Of a stretch of DNA of 64,000 nucleotides, positions 62,487-64,000 are shown piece after piece. Position 1 is the first letter of the stretch, and each line of letters starts with the position of its first letter. The notes below the pieces were generated by a model. It ran no database searches. It was not told the DNA's origin and saw nothing but the letters and a program-made list of their open reading frames with translations. The stretch covers positions 1 through 64,000 of the forward strand of contig CAYFIB010000007.1 of the NCBI GenBank assembly GCA_964342855.1, in the 5' to 3' direction. This DNA comes from JBCBJX01 sp964342855 (GTDB lineage Bacteria > Pseudomonadota > Alphaproteobacteria > Caulobacterales > Parvularculaceae). Position numbers and translations under genes: made by a program.

Positions 62487-63794
62487 ATGGGCCGTTTCGC
62501 ATTCGTTTTGACCGCCGCGACGGCGGCGCTCGCCATGACGCCGCTTTCGGCCGTCGCACAAACGGCGGCTCAGCCGTTGAGCCTTCAGGAAGCCATCGCG
62601 CGCGCGCTCGGCGACAACCCGACGCTGGCCGCCGCCGAACAGCAGCAGTACGCGACGCGCGAAAGCATTTCGCAGGCGCGGGCCCCGGGGCTGCCGCAGG
62701 TGACCGGCTCGGCGAGTTATCAGAGTTCAGAACAGGTCTTGCCAGACCTTTTCGGCGGAGGAACCGGCACGCTCGATACGACAAGCTACCAGATAGAAGC
62801 GACCCAGGCGATTTTTGCGGGCCTCGCGAACTGGAACGCCATTCGTCAGGCGAAAGCGAACGTGCGCGCCGGCGAGGCGAACCTTCATGGCGTCCGGCAA
62901 CAGATCATTCTCGACGTCATTACGGCGTATGTTGACGTTCAACGCGATCGCGCGGTGCTTGATCTGCGCAACAACAACGTTTCCGTTCTGACGCGCCAAC
63001 GTGAAGCCGCGCAAGCGCGTTTCCGCGTCGGCGAAGTGACGCGCACGGATGTCGCGCAGGCTGAAGCGCGCCTCGCCACGGCGCGGGCGCAGGTCTTCGC
63101 CGCGCGGGCGCAGCTCGCCGCGAGCGAAGCGACGTTTGAGGCTATCGTCGGCGTACCGGCAGGCTCTCTCGCCGCGGCGCCAGCGGCCCCTGCCACGCCG
63201 CCGGACACCGGCGAGGCGCTGAATTTCGCGCGCGAGAATGCGCCGGCGATCATCGCCGCACGTGAGACCGAGCTTGCATCCCGTCGCGGCGCGCAGGCGG
63301 CCAAGGGCGCGCTCGCCCCGCGTGTCGAAGGCTATGCTCGGTATGCGGAGGCCGAAAACCCGTCCTTCTTCCAGGACGAGTCCGAAGAAACGACCGTCGG
63401 CGTGCGCGCGACGATCCAACTCTTCGCTGGAGGACAGAACTATTCGCGCATTCGTCAGACCAAGCGCCAGAACTCCGCGGACCGTCTGCGGATCGTCGAG
63501 GCGGAGCGCCTGACGCGTCAGCAGGTGATCTCCGCCTGGACGCTTCTCGATTCAGCGCGTGAGACGATCCGTTCCGCGACCGCCTCGGTCGAGGCGAACG
63601 AGATCGCGTTCGAGGGGGTGCGTCAGGAAGCGCAGGTCGGCGCCCGGACGACCCTTGACGTGCTCGACGCCGAGCAGGAGCTTCTGGACGCCCGCGTGCA
63701 GCTGGTTTCGGCGCGCCGGGATGAAAATGTGGCGGCGTATTCGCTGCTTTCCGCAATCGGCGCTTTGACGCCGGAGAGATTCGGTCTCCAATAG
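62487..63794 (+). CDS. tolC: Outer membrane channel TolC
   Basis: A 435-residue TolC-family protein with a signal peptide (cut near AVAQTAA) and the two-fold repeated helix-strand layout of TolC: LSLQEAIARALGDNPTLAAAEQQ in the first half and NSADRLRIVEAERLTRQQV in the second. It is not part of the metal or multidrug operons above and probably serves several pumps. GGAG precedes the ATG. It lies 84 bases after pcm. Confidence 0.88.
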   Translation: MGRFAFVLTAATAALAMTPLSAVAQTAAQPLSLQEAIARALGDNPTLAAAEQQQYATRESISQARAPGLPQVTGSASYQSSEQVLPDLFGGGTGTLDTTSYQIEATQAIFAGLANWNAIRQAKANVRAGEANLHGVRQQIILDVITAYVDVQRDRAVLDLRNNNVSVLTRQREAAQARFRVGEVTRTDVAQAEARLATARAQVFAARAQLAASEATFEAIVGVPAGSLAAAPAAPATPPDTGEALNFARENAPAIIAARETELASRRGAQAAKGALAPRVEGYARYAEAENPSFFQDESEETTVGVRATIQLFAGGQNYSRIRQTKRQNSADRLRIVEAERLTRQQVISAWTLLDSARETIRSATASVEANEIAFEGVRQEAQVGARTTLDVLDAEQELLDARVQLVSARRDENVAAYSLLSAIGALTPERFGLQ

Positions 63795-63840
63795 GGCGTT
63801 AGCGGCCTTTTGAACGGGGTCGCGCCGATTTCAAACGCCC

Positions 63841-63862
63841 GTCGCGCGGCGCGCCGCGCGAC
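63841..63862. repeat. 22-bp perfect GC palindrome
   Basis: A perfect self-complementary stretch of only G and C apart from its outer GT/AC ends, 46 bp after tolC and 36 bp before the next start. It could be a terminator stem, but neither side has a T run. Confidence 0.5.
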
Positions 63863-63897
63863 CCCAAAAACAAGCCTTCGAAAGGGGCGACGGCGCC

Positions 63898-64000
63898 ATG
63901 GATAACGCCCAACCCGAGCCGAGCATGGAGGAAATCCTCGCCTCCATCCGCCGCATCATCGCTGAGGACGAAGAAGACGGCGACGCCGCCGTCGACGCCT
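63898..64000 (+). CDS. PopZ/DUF2497-type protein, N-terminal part
   Basis: The first 34 residues of a gene that runs off the window. The start matches the conserved N-terminus of DUF2497/PopZ proteins (EPSMEEILASIRRIIAEDE), which bind partner proteins at the cell pole. AAAGGGG lies before the ATG. The TolC then PopZ order, normally followed by valS, is common in Caulobacter relatives. Confidence 0.8.
   Translation, partial: MDNAQPEPSMEEILASIRRIIAEDEEDGDAAVDA

Noticed and set aside
63841..63862. Rho-independent terminator of tolC
   Set aside because: The palindrome is perfect but lacks a loop and a T run, so it is listed only as a repeat.

Overview
The window looks like chromosome of a GC-rich alphaproteobacterium. 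The pointers are a protein-L-isoaspartate methyltransferase, TolC, then a PopZ/DUF2497-type gene at the right end (an order familiar from Caulobacterales and relatives), sigma/FecR/TonB-receptor signalling, and the two tRNA sequences. No species can be named from the sequence alone.

Bases 1-38,266 read as an accessory island whose right edge abuts the 3' end of a tRNA-Asn gene (38,267-38,342, minus strand). Its left part (1-19.6 kb) is a large copper-handling block: a membrane cytochrome c, a DUF305 protein, CopC/CopD, a minus-strand operon (Cys-rich secreted protein, multicopper oxidase, CopB, APC permease, small membrane protein, copper P-type ATPase, small ion channel), a CsoR repressor, and a Cus-type RND system with a CusF-like lipoprotein, a PepSY protein and a small membrane protein. 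Five operator-like sites of the form ATACCC-N5-GGGTAT (one with N6) lie in front of the block's transcription units, so it is probably one CsoR regulon.

A VapBC toxin-antitoxin pair follows (19.7-20.3 kb), then a two-armed defence locus (21.2-33.6 kb). The plus-strand arm is a TerB protein, a DUF2791/BrxD-like ATPase and an Lhr/BrxHI-like helicase, which matches the gene content of the Shango anti-phage system. The TerB protein carries an N-terminal signal sequence, a peptidoglycan-binding domain and a membrane helix. The minus-strand arm converges on it with 27 bp between stop codons and encodes an SbcD/YhaO-like nuclease, an SbcC/YhaN-like ATPase and an AlbA_2 (Schlafen-type) protein. Next comes a replication module (34.3-38.1 kb): octamer repeats, a VapE-type primase-helicase, an AlpA regulator and an unknown protein, ending at tRNA-Asn. 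No integrase is visible, so the left end lies outside the window.

From 38.3 kb on the content looks like core or older accessory chromosome: an RND efflux operon, an S9 peptidase, an SDR/DinB/MocR-type cluster flanked on the left by a relic of the thrC 5' end, thrC itself, an aldehyde dehydrogenase, two TonB-dependent receptors around an ECF sigma/FecR pair, tRNA-Cys, pcm, tolC and the start of a PopZ-like gene.
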